Shown piece after piece: positions 46,123 to 58,049 of a stretch of DNA of 64,000 bases. This DNA is from Straminergon stramineum (Eukaryota > Streptophyta > Bryopsida > Hypnales > Calliergonaceae): NCBI GenBank assembly GCA_963920665.1, contig OY987268.1, positions 10,542,501-10,606,500 on the forward strand, read 5' to 3'. The stretch's first letter is position 1, and every line of letters begins with the position of its first letter. The position numbers were made by a program, and so were the translations under genes. The notes beneath the pieces are model-generated. The model was not told the origin of the DNA and did no database searches. It saw nothing but the letters and a program-made list of their open reading frames with translations.

Positions 46123-49100
46123 TTACAGACCCTTCTGTTCTACACCTACGGATGTAGTATCTGGTCTCCAGAACCTCTTCTGGACAGCAAGGAGCTCTTC
46201 ATTCTGCTTCGCAAAAGCCAGTTTCACATCCCAGTGAAGTGATTTGAGAATCTCCTCGACCTCAGCCAGCTTGGACCTTTCGTCCCGGAAAATGGCCCAG
46301 CCATCAGGCCGCAATATGCGGTCCATCTCCATCGCCAGGTGAACTATGCTACAATTCCTGCTACAAGTCATGATAGTATCAGTTACAATGCCCTTGACTC
46401 AAGGCTACACTACCAACTCTATCTAATGTGTCATACATAAGCTATTTTCAATGCAGAAAGTTTGTGGCAATCATCTACTATCCACATATTTGAAGTAGAA
46501 CGGTTGATGACTACACTTCTAGCAGTTACTAGCCCCTCCACATTTTAGGGGGTCATACAAATAGAATGGAGGATCTTGTTTCTGTAATTAGGCAAAAACT
46601 TCGGATATCAAACATTAATAATGAAATTTAGTTCAACGCTTAGTTTCAGCAGCACAGAAAATTTAACAGAGCAGAAAGGAAACTCAAAGAGAAAAAGTAA
46701 ACAGGTCAGGAAGTAACGTACCTTTCCTTTACAGCGCTAATGAGATGATCTGCATGCAGGAGATCATATGTTCGAGGATACGTGCTGTGGGGCTCGCACC
46801 AATCATGATACATTCCAATCATTCCTCGGTCATATATAATAGGGAGTGTGTCTGGTTCACTTGTGGGGACAATGTTTAAAACCCACAACTTCTGTGACGC
46901 CAGTGCAGCTGCAAACCTGTTTGACCAAACCAGCAAACATTAGATATCAAAAAACATATCCACAACTAGAGAGCTCTAGGAAATAATCCTACAGATATAG
47001 TTAACAGGGTTAAGTGAAGTTAGATTGTTTCAAGGCTTTAAACACCCAAACGCGATCATTATTCCGACGACCAAAGCGATTGTAAAGGAGGCCTCCATAT
47101 GAATCTCTTAATGATGCTGTCTAAATTTTTTTTTAATTCTATTTTTATTGTAAACCCTGCTTATTGAGAGAGAATCCAAGAGCAAGAAAGCCTACCCTCC
47201 ATAGCCAGCCTTCATGTCCATCACATTCCGGATGGTACTCCAATCAATTCCAAGTCCCGTCAGGTAAGTCTTCGAAACAACACGCTTCCAGTGCTCAGTG
47301 TCGGTACTGAAGTCCTCTGGAGCTGGCTTCCCATACAGGCCTGTATCCTTCTTGTCCAACCAAGTGGGGACTGCCACAGCCCTAAGTGGCCACTCCTCTG
47401 GCCACTGAGTACGCTTGGTGTCTGGAATTTTATGGATGCAAGCGGTCATACTTACATACCTGTGGGAAAATATGTTCTTACGCCATTAGAAACTAGTTCC
47501 TCATAAATCATACCAAATCTTTTCAGTTAAAAAAATCGACACTCAGATGAACACATGACTAGTGTATATTTATCGTGCAATAACACAGGAATTTACCATT
47601 CGCAGGCCATTTAAGCACTCCATAATGAGATTCAAACTCCGTATTGAGTAAACCCATACCTCTTGAACACCATCTTCTCAAATATCACATTCATTTTAAA
47701 ACTCACTCTGTACTCTCACTGTCACACTGTTATATCACAAGAAGTTGCATTCAAATTTGAATCAAGGAGTTCAACAAGTGCGAAAAGGGTTCTAGACCGC
47801 CCTTCCTGACTCCTGAGACCCCAAGACTTCTTTAGCGTCACTTTTACATGCAACACAATTGATGGTCACGATGGCACAGAACTGCATTGATATTTACGTG
47901 CACTTCGGGCACGTAGGCCATGACAATAAAGAGGTCTGAGTGCAAAGATTTCTCACCAAGCAGCATCCGGGTGGTTTTCAGGAGGACACATCTCAGGCTT
48001 GTCAACAGCGCGGCTTTCGTAGATCTCATTAGAAATAGGTTTCTGGAAAATTGCAACACCGATCTGTGTCTCCTCATCTGTCTCCTTCACTTTCATTTTC
48101 CAGCCCATTGCCTCAGTCACAGCAATTGTGTCTGCACCACAAATTATGTTAACAGCCTTTCCAATACAAATTTGGACCATCACAAGACACGGCCCATCAT
48201 TCTATTGGATAAGAACCCCCAGTATTGCTCATATATCCATGAAATTAAAGTACCTTTCCAGATCTGGACATCCTCTTCAAGGTCTTGATAGACAGGAGTA
48301 GCAGACCACAGAAAATGTCCTCCAGGTCTTAGCACTCTATTTAACTCCAGAAGCAGCATGCCACCTGCATAAAGCACAATAGACACTTGTTGGAACCAGC
48401 CCATTCCAAGGGTCTCTACATCACAAACAAGGGCAACATTTAAACACAAGTAAACTTGATTGCAGAGATCGTATTCAGTCGCCATAATAAATTCTTGCCC
48501 CTATTGGAAGAGAGTTGCTGAGGAATGAAATGGCATTATGTACCATCAATGTGCCAGGGGACGCGACAACGAGCACAGTGAACAACATCAAACGAGTTGC
48601 TTGGGAAAACAAGGCGCATCGTGCCCATCACGGATGAAAAAGCAGGAATCCCTCGTTCTAACGCCAGTTGAACTTGAGCTTCGTGTTCATCCTTTGGTGC
48701 AAACGACATAGCAAGGACATCCCTGTCGTACAGGTAACCTCCAAAACTGGCCACACCACAGCCTACATCCAACAGGACACGTGTGTGCTTTCCCCACCCA
48801 ATAGCTGGGTATATCTGAACCACAACAGGTTCACCATATAATATTAATTACAAACGAGCTTTACCAAATTTGGTCTAATTACAAGCAGAAAATGAGGTAT
48901 ATGCTACATACATGTTCAAATAAATTGAACTACAGCCATATACGTCTGTCATAAAAAACCACAACCAAAATAAATGAGTCAAATACACCCTACCTTCTGC
49001 ACCCAGTCAATATAATGTCCAGCACCATGCTTGAACTGTGTTCCACCACCAGGGAAAATGAGCTTCTCGCCTTGCTTCTTCACCCAGTTCTGATCTTTCT

Positions 49101-50269
49101 TGTATTGAGCAAGGCCAGCATGAGGCACATTATCATACCACGCCTGCAGAAACCACCCATTACCAGTTACAACCTGATCGAAGACGTTGCACTCCTAAAA
49201 AATCACAACGATTCACCCATATACTGTATGTGAAATAATCAGAGAAGGAAAACGATAAAAAAGTGAGACATACTTCATTACGGCTCTCAGGCCACTTGAT
49301 ATGTTGCTTGTAACCAGGCGGCAGGGGTACCAAACACTTAGGTAACTCTGCAGGAGTAGGACAGTGGCGCTCCCTGTGCTCGTAATGTTTACGCTGTCTG
49401 TGGGTGGCAAGCCATTTCTTGTTGTCAAGGCAAGGGATATAGTCTTGGGAACCGGTCCAGGTACACAGCTTCCATTTATACTTCTCCAATTTGGCCCGGG
49501 CTATTTCTTCCTGGATAACAATCGCCGTCGTGGCCGCCTTCTGACTTTCTTCAATCTTCTTCTCCTCCTCAGTCTGAACTGCAGATTCAGTTTCCTCAGG
49601 GACTGCAGCTTCGGTTGGCAAAGTCTCAGGTTCAGGCTTGGTCACCTCCTTCTCTTCTGTGGACTTGGAGACTTGAGACTTCCAGGAGCTTGTGCTCACC
49701 TCTTCGGAGTCCACAGACTCGGTGGAGTCGACTGAAGGCAGATCTTCAGCGTTAGCAGGGTCGGTTTTCTCTACAATGACCTCATCCAGCTTTGACTCCC
49801 CAGGCTCGTCATCAGGCTGAACATCGTCCTTTGCCTCTGCAGCTGCTGCCTTGGCATCCGCAGCTTTGGCCTCTTCCATGGACTTATCCAAAATTGTACT
49901 CTCGTCCACTTCAGCTACGTCATCAAGGTCTCGTTTCTCAGGTTCATCCCTCACCTCAGTCTCTTCCAACTTCTCCTCGATGTCAGTGTCATTGTCATCT
50001 TCCCGTTTCTCAACCTCGAACTCTTTCGATTCTGCTTCACTTTCGCGTTCACTGGTGATGTGAGCACGAGTATCCTCGGTGACCTCGATTCTGGGCTTGC
50101 TACTAAACTGCGTGGTTACAGTAGTGTTGTCTATAGCTTGTTCAATCGTCACAGGGCTGGTGTACACCCAGACACCGATCATTAAGAAGGCTGCAAAAAT
50201 GGAGCCGAAAATGATGACCGGAGTCGAAAGCCCTCGCTGCCCCTGTCTGCCATGCTTGGGGAATGCCAT
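46123..50269 (-). CDS. Putative methyltransferase, PMT24/25/26 type (QUA2/DUF248 family)
   Basis: Family role: Golgi type II membrane proteins with an S-adenosylmethionine-dependent methyltransferase fold, linked to methylation of wall polysaccharides such as pectin. Eight exons: 50269-49274, 49143-48994, 48814-48544, 48364-48254, 48131-47957, 47459-47196, 46916-46722 and 46357-46123. All join in phase with GT/AG and give 798 residues. Residues 1-16 are basic, about 17-37 form the membrane anchor ([20 protein letters not shown]), and about 45-260 are a Glu/Asp/Lys-rich stem typical of the PMT24-26 group. The catalytic part has [14 protein letters not shown], the SAM motif [13 protein letters not shown] (near 395-408), [20 protein letters not shown], and the second half [17 protein letters not shown] and [10 protein letters not shown]. 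No lesions were seen. The start is the first Met, giving the expected cytosolic tail before the anchor. PMT26 itself cannot be told from its paralogues. Confidence 0.92.
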
Positions 50270-50288
50270 GGCTACTTATTCAGGCGAA

Positions 50289-51405
50289 CTACACAAGACA
50301 CATGGAAGAGGGTTAGTCTAACGATTCCTTCAATGACCAAAACTGACTACAAAACCGCACAAGCGGGATCAACCCCCAACTCAGGTGTGTGCATTTCCAA
50401 TAGTCACCGTTTCAGTTGACAGATAACCCTCTTAAAAGATAGATTTACAATCACAAATGGCTCTAATGACATCAAGTGGGTCAACCCCTAAGTGCCATCA
50501 TGGCTAGAAGTGGCTACTTCCAAATAAACAGGAGTTGAAGTAAATCATAGGGGACGCTTCAAAAGTAACAAAATGAAAGAAACCGTATCAAAATGATCAT
50601 TCATAAAGCTTCAAGGAAAGCAACAAAAAGTAGGAAGAAGAATCATGACCAACATTTTCTAGATCTATTTCTAGCTTCAACTCTCAGGGGTCGAGACCAG
50701 GATAGAAAACACCGAATCCAATGCAGAACAAAAACTTCAGATTAGGGGTACGATGCACAAAATCTCTACATCATTCCAAACCTGTCCGTCTCAAATTCAA
50801 GTGGTCCAACAGACCATCCAAACGCAAAACAGCACGAAAAACATTCACTTCCAAATCTGGAATCCTGGACATTACAAAAAACCATATGCCATTCGAATCC
50901 TCAACTTCACGCACCAAATGTCACTATTACTGGAAAGTAAAAACAACGGGATCCCCAAATGGAAACCCACCCAAAGAAAAGACGCCTACACAGAAGCTAA
51001 GATCGAAACTGACGAATCCAAATTGCAATAAATTCAGATCTCTACAACCAAGTAAGAAATTTCCGTCATTTTCTCCCAAAGCCTATTCTTTCCTCCCAAG
51101 CACAAACCCTGAAAAAACTTCGGGTCTACAAATGTAGCACAATACCCCCACCCCCTCCCCACCCCCCCAAAAAAATCCTCAATGACACACACTCACAGTC
51201 TTCATAACCACATAATTCCTCAATACACAACTGCTCAACTCCCCGCGACCTGAACTAAACCACGGACCAAATCCGCAATGCTTCTCCCAAAGGCTCCTCA
51301 AATCTTCACCACGTCAGATTCCAGTGTTCAAATCTACTAAGGAACGACGTCACCCCGACGTCACCCCACCCCACCCATCCCCGATTACAGATCAACGAGA
51401 CCTAC
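50289..51405 (-). other. Probable 5'UTR intron of the methyltransferase gene
   Basis: On the minus strand the donor GGGAG|gtaggtctcg (exon ends at 51406) and the acceptor cttgtgtag|TTCGCC (exon resumes at 50288) leave a 19-bp leader before the ATG. The sequence above 51406 is GC-rich and pyrimidine-biased, as expected for a 5'UTR and promoter. This is inferred from splice signals only. Confidence 0.45.
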
Positions 51406-52045
51406 CTCCCGTGTAACCCCGAATCCGACTCCCCAATAGCCCCAACCCCCCTCCGACCTAAAATAGAGCCCAAAATTCTCCGCCCCAAGACCAAATGTGT
51501 GCAGATCTGGGGAACGGAAGGCTCCACCTTGCGTGAAAATTCAAAACTTGGAGAGTTCCAGTGAGATCCGCACCTGAAGGGCGAACGCACGAACTCCAGA
51601 TCCCAGTCACATCTCCCAGACAAGTGTTGGCCCGGCGTCTCGTGAATGGGAGAAGAGGAGAAAGCGAGCGACTGGGTCGAAGCTTGCAATGCGGTCAATG
51701 ATGAGATTTTCTGATGCTGGGAAGAAGCGAAGAAACCGACGACGAGGGAGAAGCTGAGGAAACGGAAGGAAACAGAAGGGCAAGGGCAAGTGGAGAATAA
51801 TTTTTCTGACGGAGGGGCGGGGGAAAGAGGACGGGGCGCGGTGCAGGGGTAACATCGGGGTGGGGAGAAGGGCGTCTGAGTCCGTGGCTGGGTCGGTGGA
51901 ACCTTCGACCGTGGACTACTACTCAGTGAGGGCCACGTAATAGTAGGTCCCAATTGTTGAGACCATTTCAAAACCCACCAAAATCGGACGTAAACGCCCT
52001 TGACTCTTGAAGGGCACTGCCTCGGTGATAGGTACTCACTCAAAT
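51406..52045 (-). promoter_or_regulatory. GC-rich 5' region of the methyltransferase gene
   Basis: A local rise in GC immediately upstream of the candidate 5'UTR intron, ending where the copia 3' LTR begins. It keeps a 232-codon minus-strand frame open (51402-52100), but there are no motifs; it is more likely leader plus promoter. The retrotransposon sits within about 0.6 kb of the presumed transcription start. Confidence 0.4.
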
Positions 52046-52223
52046 TATTGGAATATGTTGTGATCTTACAATAGATCTCCCCGAAGTAGTGTTGATACAC
52101 TTCAAAGATGATTAAGTAGAGATTAGCACCTAGCTTATATACAAGTGAGGTTTAACCTAAACTAAACTAATGAATGAAGAACTATAGACAGAGATGAAAT
52201 CCTAAGTTTGTTTGTTGTCAACA
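52046..52223 (-). repeat. 3' LTR of the copia element
   Basis: 178 bp; on the minus strand it runs TGTTGACAACAAAC...ATTCCAATA. It begins with TG and ends with TA rather than the usual CA, as does the other LTR. Confidence 0.9.
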
Positions 52224-52236
52224 TCCCCCTCAAACA
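52224..52236 (-). other. Polypurine tract
   Basis: On the minus strand GTTTGAGGGGGA stands directly before the 3' LTR (TGTTGACA), the expected place for plus-strand priming. Confidence 0.8.
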
Positions 52237-52787
52237 AAATTGGGGTTTGAACGTTTGCTAAATTGTACACAAGGGGTTGCAGTGTTCGAGTGATGGCGCG
52301 CATTGAGTTCAAGAGAATGCCAGTCCTTCGGGAGTGTGTGGGAACCACATTGTTGATTGGTGTGGCAAGTCTGCTGTTGTGGATGTATTGTGCTTTCATA
52401 GTGTGTTTGGCGAATTGGTGTTTTGACGCAGTGAATGTGATTATGGTAAACAACTTGAAGTGGAGACTTGTGATGAATGTGGGAAGTTGGAATGTCGTTG
52501 GAGCGGGAACGCAGCAGCAGTTGAAATTGCAAGAAGTGAGGCATCGTTGTGGGAAGCTCCGCATAGTGAACAGAGGGCTGGTGTTGCACAGTAGAAATAC
52601 TATGTTGTTAGGAAGGGTCGTGTCCTAGGGCTATATTTTTCATTGGAGGATTGTGCTCGTGAGGTGATTGGCTTCAAGGGTGTAGAACACAAGAGCTTCG
52701 GGACACTAGCAGATGTTGAGGTTTACTTGTTTCGAGGTTTGGCTAGATAAAGAATTTCTAATTTAGGGTTTTGTATAGAGAGGAGAA

Positions 52788-53120
52788 TCATCCTGTACTC
52801 AAGTTGGCTAGACTGCGGAGTCCTAGAAATTCCCTATGTTGGTGGAATTTGATTCTACCTAAAGGTTTTGTAAGGGCGTTTGCGGGTTGATTCGTAGTTG
52901 GAATATATTTTAATTGAACTTCCCCCCCTAAGACTCTTTCGCGAATAAAATGATAATGTATCTCTACGTGTTTGGATCGAGCATGGAAGATTGGGTTATT
53001 GGACAGTTTGATTGCTCCTTGGTTGTCACAATGTAGGGTAATGCTAGATTGTTCGTGATGAGAAGAAGATGAGAGTGGTTGTATAAGTGAGTTTTCAAGT
53101 TGGAGCTCGTGCAGCAATCA
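52788..53120 (-). pseudogene. copia RNase H domain
   Basis: The minus-strand frame has LHCDNQGAIKLSNNP, then HARSKHVEIHYHFIRE and LTKPLGRIKFHQHREFLGL, the conserved end of copia pol. Upstream parts of the same domain are in other frames. Confidence 0.85.
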
Positions 53121-53639
53121 ATGCAACCAGATAGCGTCTTGTGCGCCATCGCTCAAGGCTCAATATTCCGATTCGGTGGAGGAATGGGACACGATGAGTT
53201 GCCGTTTGCTCTACCAAGTAAGAGGTCCACCTGCAAGTGTAAATATGTATGCACCCATGGATCGACAAGTTTATGGGCATGATCCCTAGTCTGCATCCGT
53301 GTAGCTGGTAATGGTTGTAGGACTATCGGCTTTGTAAAGTATCCCCAAATCTAAGGTGCCTTGAATGTATCTGAAGATGTACTTGGCAACATCGAGGTGG
53401 GATTGTTGTGGGGCGGCCATATAGCCGATGAGGCAGTTGACTACATATACTATGTCAAGCCTGGTAATTGTGAGGAATATGAGTTCGCCGATAAGTCGGT
53501 AGTAGAAGTGAGCGTCAATATATGCTGTCTTCATGTCTATAACTAAGATTTGTCTTGCTGATAAGGGTGAGGACATGGGTTTGCAGTCGCTCATGCCAAA
53601 TTCGTGTAGTATTGATGTTGCATAGTCCTTCTAATGCAG

Positions 53640-54180
53640 GAAGATCCCCAGGAGTACTTATTCGAAGGAAATGCCAAAGTATCGTTGAATTTTTCTGAGA
53701 TCTGTCATCTCAAATTCGGTATGGAGGAAGTGCTTCAACTAGGCGATGAGGGAATTTGAGTTGCCAGTAATAAATAGATCATCCACATAGAATAGTAAAA
53801 TAAGTGTCTCACCATCTTTGTGCATGTAGTATAGATTTCTGTCCAATTTGTTGTGGTGTAGACTAATTCGAAGAAGAACAACGTCAATTCGATCATACTA
53901 CATGCGTGGGCTTTGTTTTAACCCGTAGAGTGATTTGTTGAGGCAACAAACAAGGTCTTGGAAACCAGGGGGTTGAGTCATATATATGTGTTCCTTTAGG
54001 AAGCCATTTAGGAAAGCTATTTGGACGTCCATGTGGTGGATATCCCAACGTTTTGCAGCAGTGAGGGCGATGGCAATCCGAATGGTGGCCCAATTGATGA
54101 CATGAGCAAAAGTTTCTGTGAAGTCTATGCTTCGGCGTTGCTCAAAACCGCGGGCAACTAGTCGAGCTTTCTTCACTAGA
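53640..54180 (-). pseudogene. copia reverse transcriptase domain
   Basis: It begins KKARLVARGFEQRRSIDF, continues with HHMDVQIAFLNGFLKE and KSLYGLKQSPRM, and has the catalytic FYVDDLFITGN (YVDD at 53789-53778). The reading is broken by stops between KQSPRM and YVDD and after ITGN. Confidence 0.88.
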
Positions 54181-54689
54181 GGTTGTCCATCAAGACTAGA
54201 TTTTGATTAAAACACCCATTTGCGGGTGATGGCACAGTGACTAGAAGGTAAGGGTTCTAAATCCTAGGTGTTGTTGCGCCAAATGGACTCCATTTCGTCT
54301 TACATTGTGCGTCTCCATCCTAGGTCAACAGTAGCCTCTTTGAAGGTAACTTCCGTTTGGTCTTGATCTATAGGTGGGGTCAGAGGTTGAGGTTTGGAAG
54401 GAGTTGAGGTGAGGAGACAGATATCAAAATCATTGGTTGATAGGCAAAGGTCATAGTCGTCGAGGGGTATGTTCTGCCAACAAGGGCGTTGCGATCGGCG
54501 AGGGAGAGGCGGAGGAATTTCAGGAATAGTAGTGCGGTGGGATATAAGAGATGGCTGCGATGTGTGGGTGGGGTGAGTGGTTGAGGGTAGCAAAGATGGA
54601 GGATTAGAGACCACGTCAAGTAAATGGGTTGAGGGAGAAGGGGGAAGGAGTGGAGGTACGGTGGAAGAAATCGGAAGATCATCTAAAGG

Positions 54690-55820
54690 TTCATTTTGAG
54701 GAGAGATGGGGCAGGGCGAGGAAAATCTAATGAAGGGGTAGAAGTCTATCCAAGAATGGCAGAGTTTCTAATGGTTTGGTGGTTTTTGCAGAGGGGAGGT
54801 CAAAGCAATGCTCATCAAAGTGTACATCCCGTGTGATCAAAATTCTTCTCAAAATTGGGTAGTAGCAACAGTAAGCATTGCTTTGTTTGTCATAGCCAAT
54901 TAAGATAGTTGAGGTCGCTTCGGGGTCGAACTTACTCTTCTTAATGTTTGGGATATGGTAGTAAGCAGTGTAGCCGATTACATGAAGATGATTCAGATTT
55001 GGTTTTATGCCTATGAAGACTTCCTCTGGCGTTTTTAGCTTGATTGCCTTGGTGGGACAGTGATTCTGAATTTAGTTTATTGTCCGAGCTATTTCCTCCC
55101 ACAGGGCCTTCGGGATTTTAGTACTAGTAATGACGCTCTGGATTCCTTCAAGTAATGTACGATTCTTCCACTTCGCTATGCCATTTTGGTGAGGGGAATA
55201 GCTTGCAGTGAGTTGTCGAAGAATCCCATGCTTTGTGCAGTAGGAGTTGAAGGCCTATGAAATGTATTCTCCCCCCCCCCCCCTTGTCGCATCGAAGTGT
55301 GCCGATTTTGAGGATGGGTGTTTNNNNNNNNNNNNNNNNNNNNNNNNNNNNNNNNNNNNNNNNNNNNNNNNNNNNNNNNNNNNNNNNNNNNNNNNNNNNN
55401 NNNNNNNNNNNNNNNNNNNNNNNNNNNNNNNNNNNNNNNNNNNNNNNNNNNNNNNNNNNNNNNNNNNNNNNNNNNNNNNNNNNNNNNNNNNNNNNNNNNN
55501 NNNNNNNNNNNNNNNNNNNNNNNAGCTTGCCGAGCATACACGATGGGCAGACATGTTTGATCAACAGTATGTTGGGAATATCAGCGACTAGTTGGCGAGA
55601 AGCCATGTGATAAAAACTTTGGTAGTTGATGTGGCCAATTCTTCAGTGCCATAGAAGGATCTTAGAGTTGGATGCCTTGGCCGTTTTGTCAATATAGGGG
55701 AGTTGTGAGCAACTATTGGTATGATGTGTAAAGCTGCTATTGTCATGATCTAAGTTTGGGGAGGTACACGTGGATTTAGCCGTTTCCAGCTAGTTGGATG
55801 GTAATGTTAAAGCCTGGCCT
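54690..55820 (-). pseudogene. copia integrase region with assembly gap
   Basis: A GAG-pre-integrase-like HVCPSCMLGK lies near 55560-55530, then 200 N. Next come an LRCDKGG / GGEYIS pair in different frames around a run of C (plus strand, near 55270), and the integrase C-terminal core with KALWEEIARTI, HVIGYTAYYHIP and ILIGYDKQSNAY-like text near 55100-54880. The domain is degenerate. Confidence 0.75.
55324..55523. other. Assembly gap of 200 N
   Basis: Exactly 200 unknown bases, probably a placeholder of arbitrary length, inside the copia integrase next to a long C run at 55271-55284. Frames crossing it are meaningless. Confidence 0.98.
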
Positions 55821-56215
55821 TATAGATTGTGGTTGAGTAAATTCACTACTCTATAAAGATTATTGCGTCGGTCCCTAGTCCCTTGTAGGAAGATTTTACT
55901 TGGGTGATCTTTGTCGTATATGAGACATTGCCGAGATTCAAATAAAACCCTATATCCTATATCTGTAAGCTTTCCTACTGAAAAGAGGTTTGATTTGATT
56001 CCAAGGACATAAAGAACGTTGTTGATATCCTTTATTTTTCCCCAAATGTCAATAGTACTTATAGTGCCCTGACTAACTATAGGCATGATCTGTCCTCTTG
56101 CAACTTTGATATATGGAATTTTGCTAGATGAAATATTGTTGAGTAGTTGTAAATTACCAATGACGTGTGAGGAGGCACCTGAATCCAGAAACCAATCCTC
56201 CTTAGTAGCGATGGA
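55820..56215 (-). pseudogene. copia aspartic protease region
   Basis: WFLDSGASSHVIGN near 56200-56160 carries the catalytic D-S-G. It is followed by KDINNVLYVLGIKSNLFSVG and LTDIGYRVLF, typical of the protease-to-integrase stretch of copia pol. Confidence 0.85.
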
Positions 56216-56414
56216 TGTTACGCAAGCGTTGATGACTTCTATGGGTGCTTCTTCTAATTCATCTAGGAAGGCATTGATGCAGGCTCTATGGTGCTGCTTC
56301 CGTGTCTAGCTCCGTTTTGTAATCGTCCAGTTCAGTTTCAGTGACATTGACATGTTGTGTTTGTGGTTGTTGTAAATTATTGAGTTGGAGTTGCAATGTC
56401 TTGATCTAGTCTTG

Positions 56415-57401
56415 TAGTGTAACCCTTGTGCAGTCGCGAGCATAGTGGCTAAGCTTTCTGTAGTTGTGACAGTGGATCGTCAACCAAGCTGCATCATCTA
56501 GTCTTGGTGTTGTGTGCTAGATAGGAGTGTGTGGATCGCTGGAGGAGTGCCCTCGTCCTCAATTGGGGCATCCGTGCAAGCTTTGGCCACCACGAGTTGG
56601 TCTCCTACTACTTCTGAAGAAGTTTATCTCTTCATCGCATTGTTCGTCGAGGTGGCGCCCCAACTCTTCTTGTAACAGTAAGCCCTCCAATGCGGAGAAC
56701 GTAGGTAACTGTTCTCTCCCTTTTTGAATTTGCTTGAACGTTGACCAGCTCTTAGAGAGACTATTCAATGTTAGGTCGACTAAGTCTTCATCAGAGACTG
56801 AGACACCCAGATTCGCGAGTTGGGTTATGATCAAGTTGATTTCTTGTAGATGATCTCCTATGGCCCTTCCCTCAACTAATCTCAACGAATATAATTGTTC
56901 TTTTAATGACAAACGTCTAGAGGAACTTCTAATGTCGCACATGTATCTCAAGTGTATCCAAATGGCCTGCAGATTAGTAAGATGGATAATGCTGAGGATA
57001 ATGGAGTCTCTTACTAGAGAGATAATGATGCAGCCTACTCAAAAACAAAGCTCACTCTCTTGTTCAATGTTGACTATTGTAACTGCAAGTGATGTGTCAG
57101 TTGCCTGCGGTGGAGTGGTGACTGTTGGCAATGCCGTTGGTGTCCGAGTTGTATCGCCAATCGATGCTAGTCTCTCTGCCATCATATTCGTAGAGTTTGA
57201 TGATGTTACAGCATCAAAGGTGTCGCTTTGGCCACGATTGGGTTGCAATTTGACAAATCTCCTCAAGCCTTCTTGCATGAGGATCATCTTCACCTTGTAA
57301 CTCCAAATGACGTAATTTGCAGGTCCTACTAACTTCATGGACTCAGGCATGTCTCTGATGCTAGGATCCATGACTATTTTTCTGTAAGGGAAGTAAGGCA
57401 C
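56415..57401 (-). pseudogene. copia gag
   Basis: It starts near MDPSIRDMPESMKLVGPANY (57371) and continues, after an in-frame TGA at 57041-57039, through LTNLQAIWIHLRYMCD, then DHLQEINLIITQLANLG. Another in-frame TGA is at 56561-56559. The zinc knuckle at about 56471-56430 reads CHNYRKLSHYARDC, with Tyr in place of the second Cys and Ser in place of the usual Gly before His. Confidence 0.85.
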
Positions 57402-57528
57402 GAACTATGGTGCCTGTATGATAGTGCCTCGTGCGATCGTGTTCTAACAATGTGTGATCAAGCTACAGTTCTACTCAAACTAGTGTATTGTGACAACTTG
57501 CACAAAAGAAGCTAGACTAATCTTGGCA

Positions 57529-57539
57529 CTTTGATACCA
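57529..57539 (-). other. Primer binding site (tRNA-Met type)
   Basis: On the minus strand TGGTATCAAAG directly follows the 5' LTR with no spacer. It is close to the TGGTATCAGAGC complement of initiator tRNA-Met used by most copia elements. Confidence 0.85.
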
Positions 57540-57717
57540 TATTGGAATATACTGTGATCTTACAGTAGATCTACCCGAAGAAGTGTTGATACACTTCAGA
57601 GATGATTAAGCAGAGATTAGCACCTAGATTATATACAGGTGAAGTTTAACCTAAACTAAAGTAATGAATGAAGAACTATAGACAGAGATGAAACCCTAAG
57701 TTTGTTTGCTGTCAACA
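57540..57717 (-). repeat. 5' LTR of the copia element
   Basis: 178 bp, collinear without gaps with 52046-52223. Transcription would begin here and run leftward toward the methyltransferase promoter. Confidence 0.9.
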
Positions 57718-58049
57718 CAAATATGATTTACTTTATGGATCAATAGGTGTATTTTCTATTTCTACACTAATAGAGAAAGTCATCCCATCAAAACACTTTT
57801 TGTCTTTTTTGTTGTCTCAAGGTTAATCTACTCCAAAGGGATAGCCAAAAATGGTTTAGCTTATTGGACTTATAGAGTCTACAATTTGATTCCTACCTAT
57901 ATATGTAACTTAAGCACAATTATCTAATTGCCCTTAAAGTAAATGCTATAGCTTAGTTGGTCTGTAACTTCTTCCTATGGTCAAAATGCTTTGTTAATGT
58001 GCCAAAAAAATGTACCAAAATTCACCAATAGGAGTATTGAGATCCTTAA

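Larger units (their letters stand above)
52046..57717 (-). mobile_element. Ty1/copia LTR retrotransposon, degenerate
   Basis: Full-length element on the minus strand with 178-bp LTRs (52046-52223 and 57540-57717). The 5-bp target duplication CAAAT lies at 52041-52045 and 57718-57722. The order gag, protease, integrase, RT, RNase H is copia-type. There are 13 mismatches between the LTRs (about 7%), so the insertion is not recent. The coding region carries in-frame stops and frame changes and a 200-N gap, so it is not autonomous as given. Confidence 0.93.

Noticed and set aside
49364..50063. Plus-strand frames opposite the methyltransferase first exon
   Set aside because: Shadows of the Glu/Lys-rich stem on the other strand.
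51402..52100. 232-codon minus-strand frame upstream of the methyltransferase
   Set aside because: It lies in the GC-rich leader and runs into the LTR; no family motif, Pro/Ser-rich by composition.
55148..55610. Frames spanning the N run
   Set aside because: Mostly unknown residues; artefacts of the gap.
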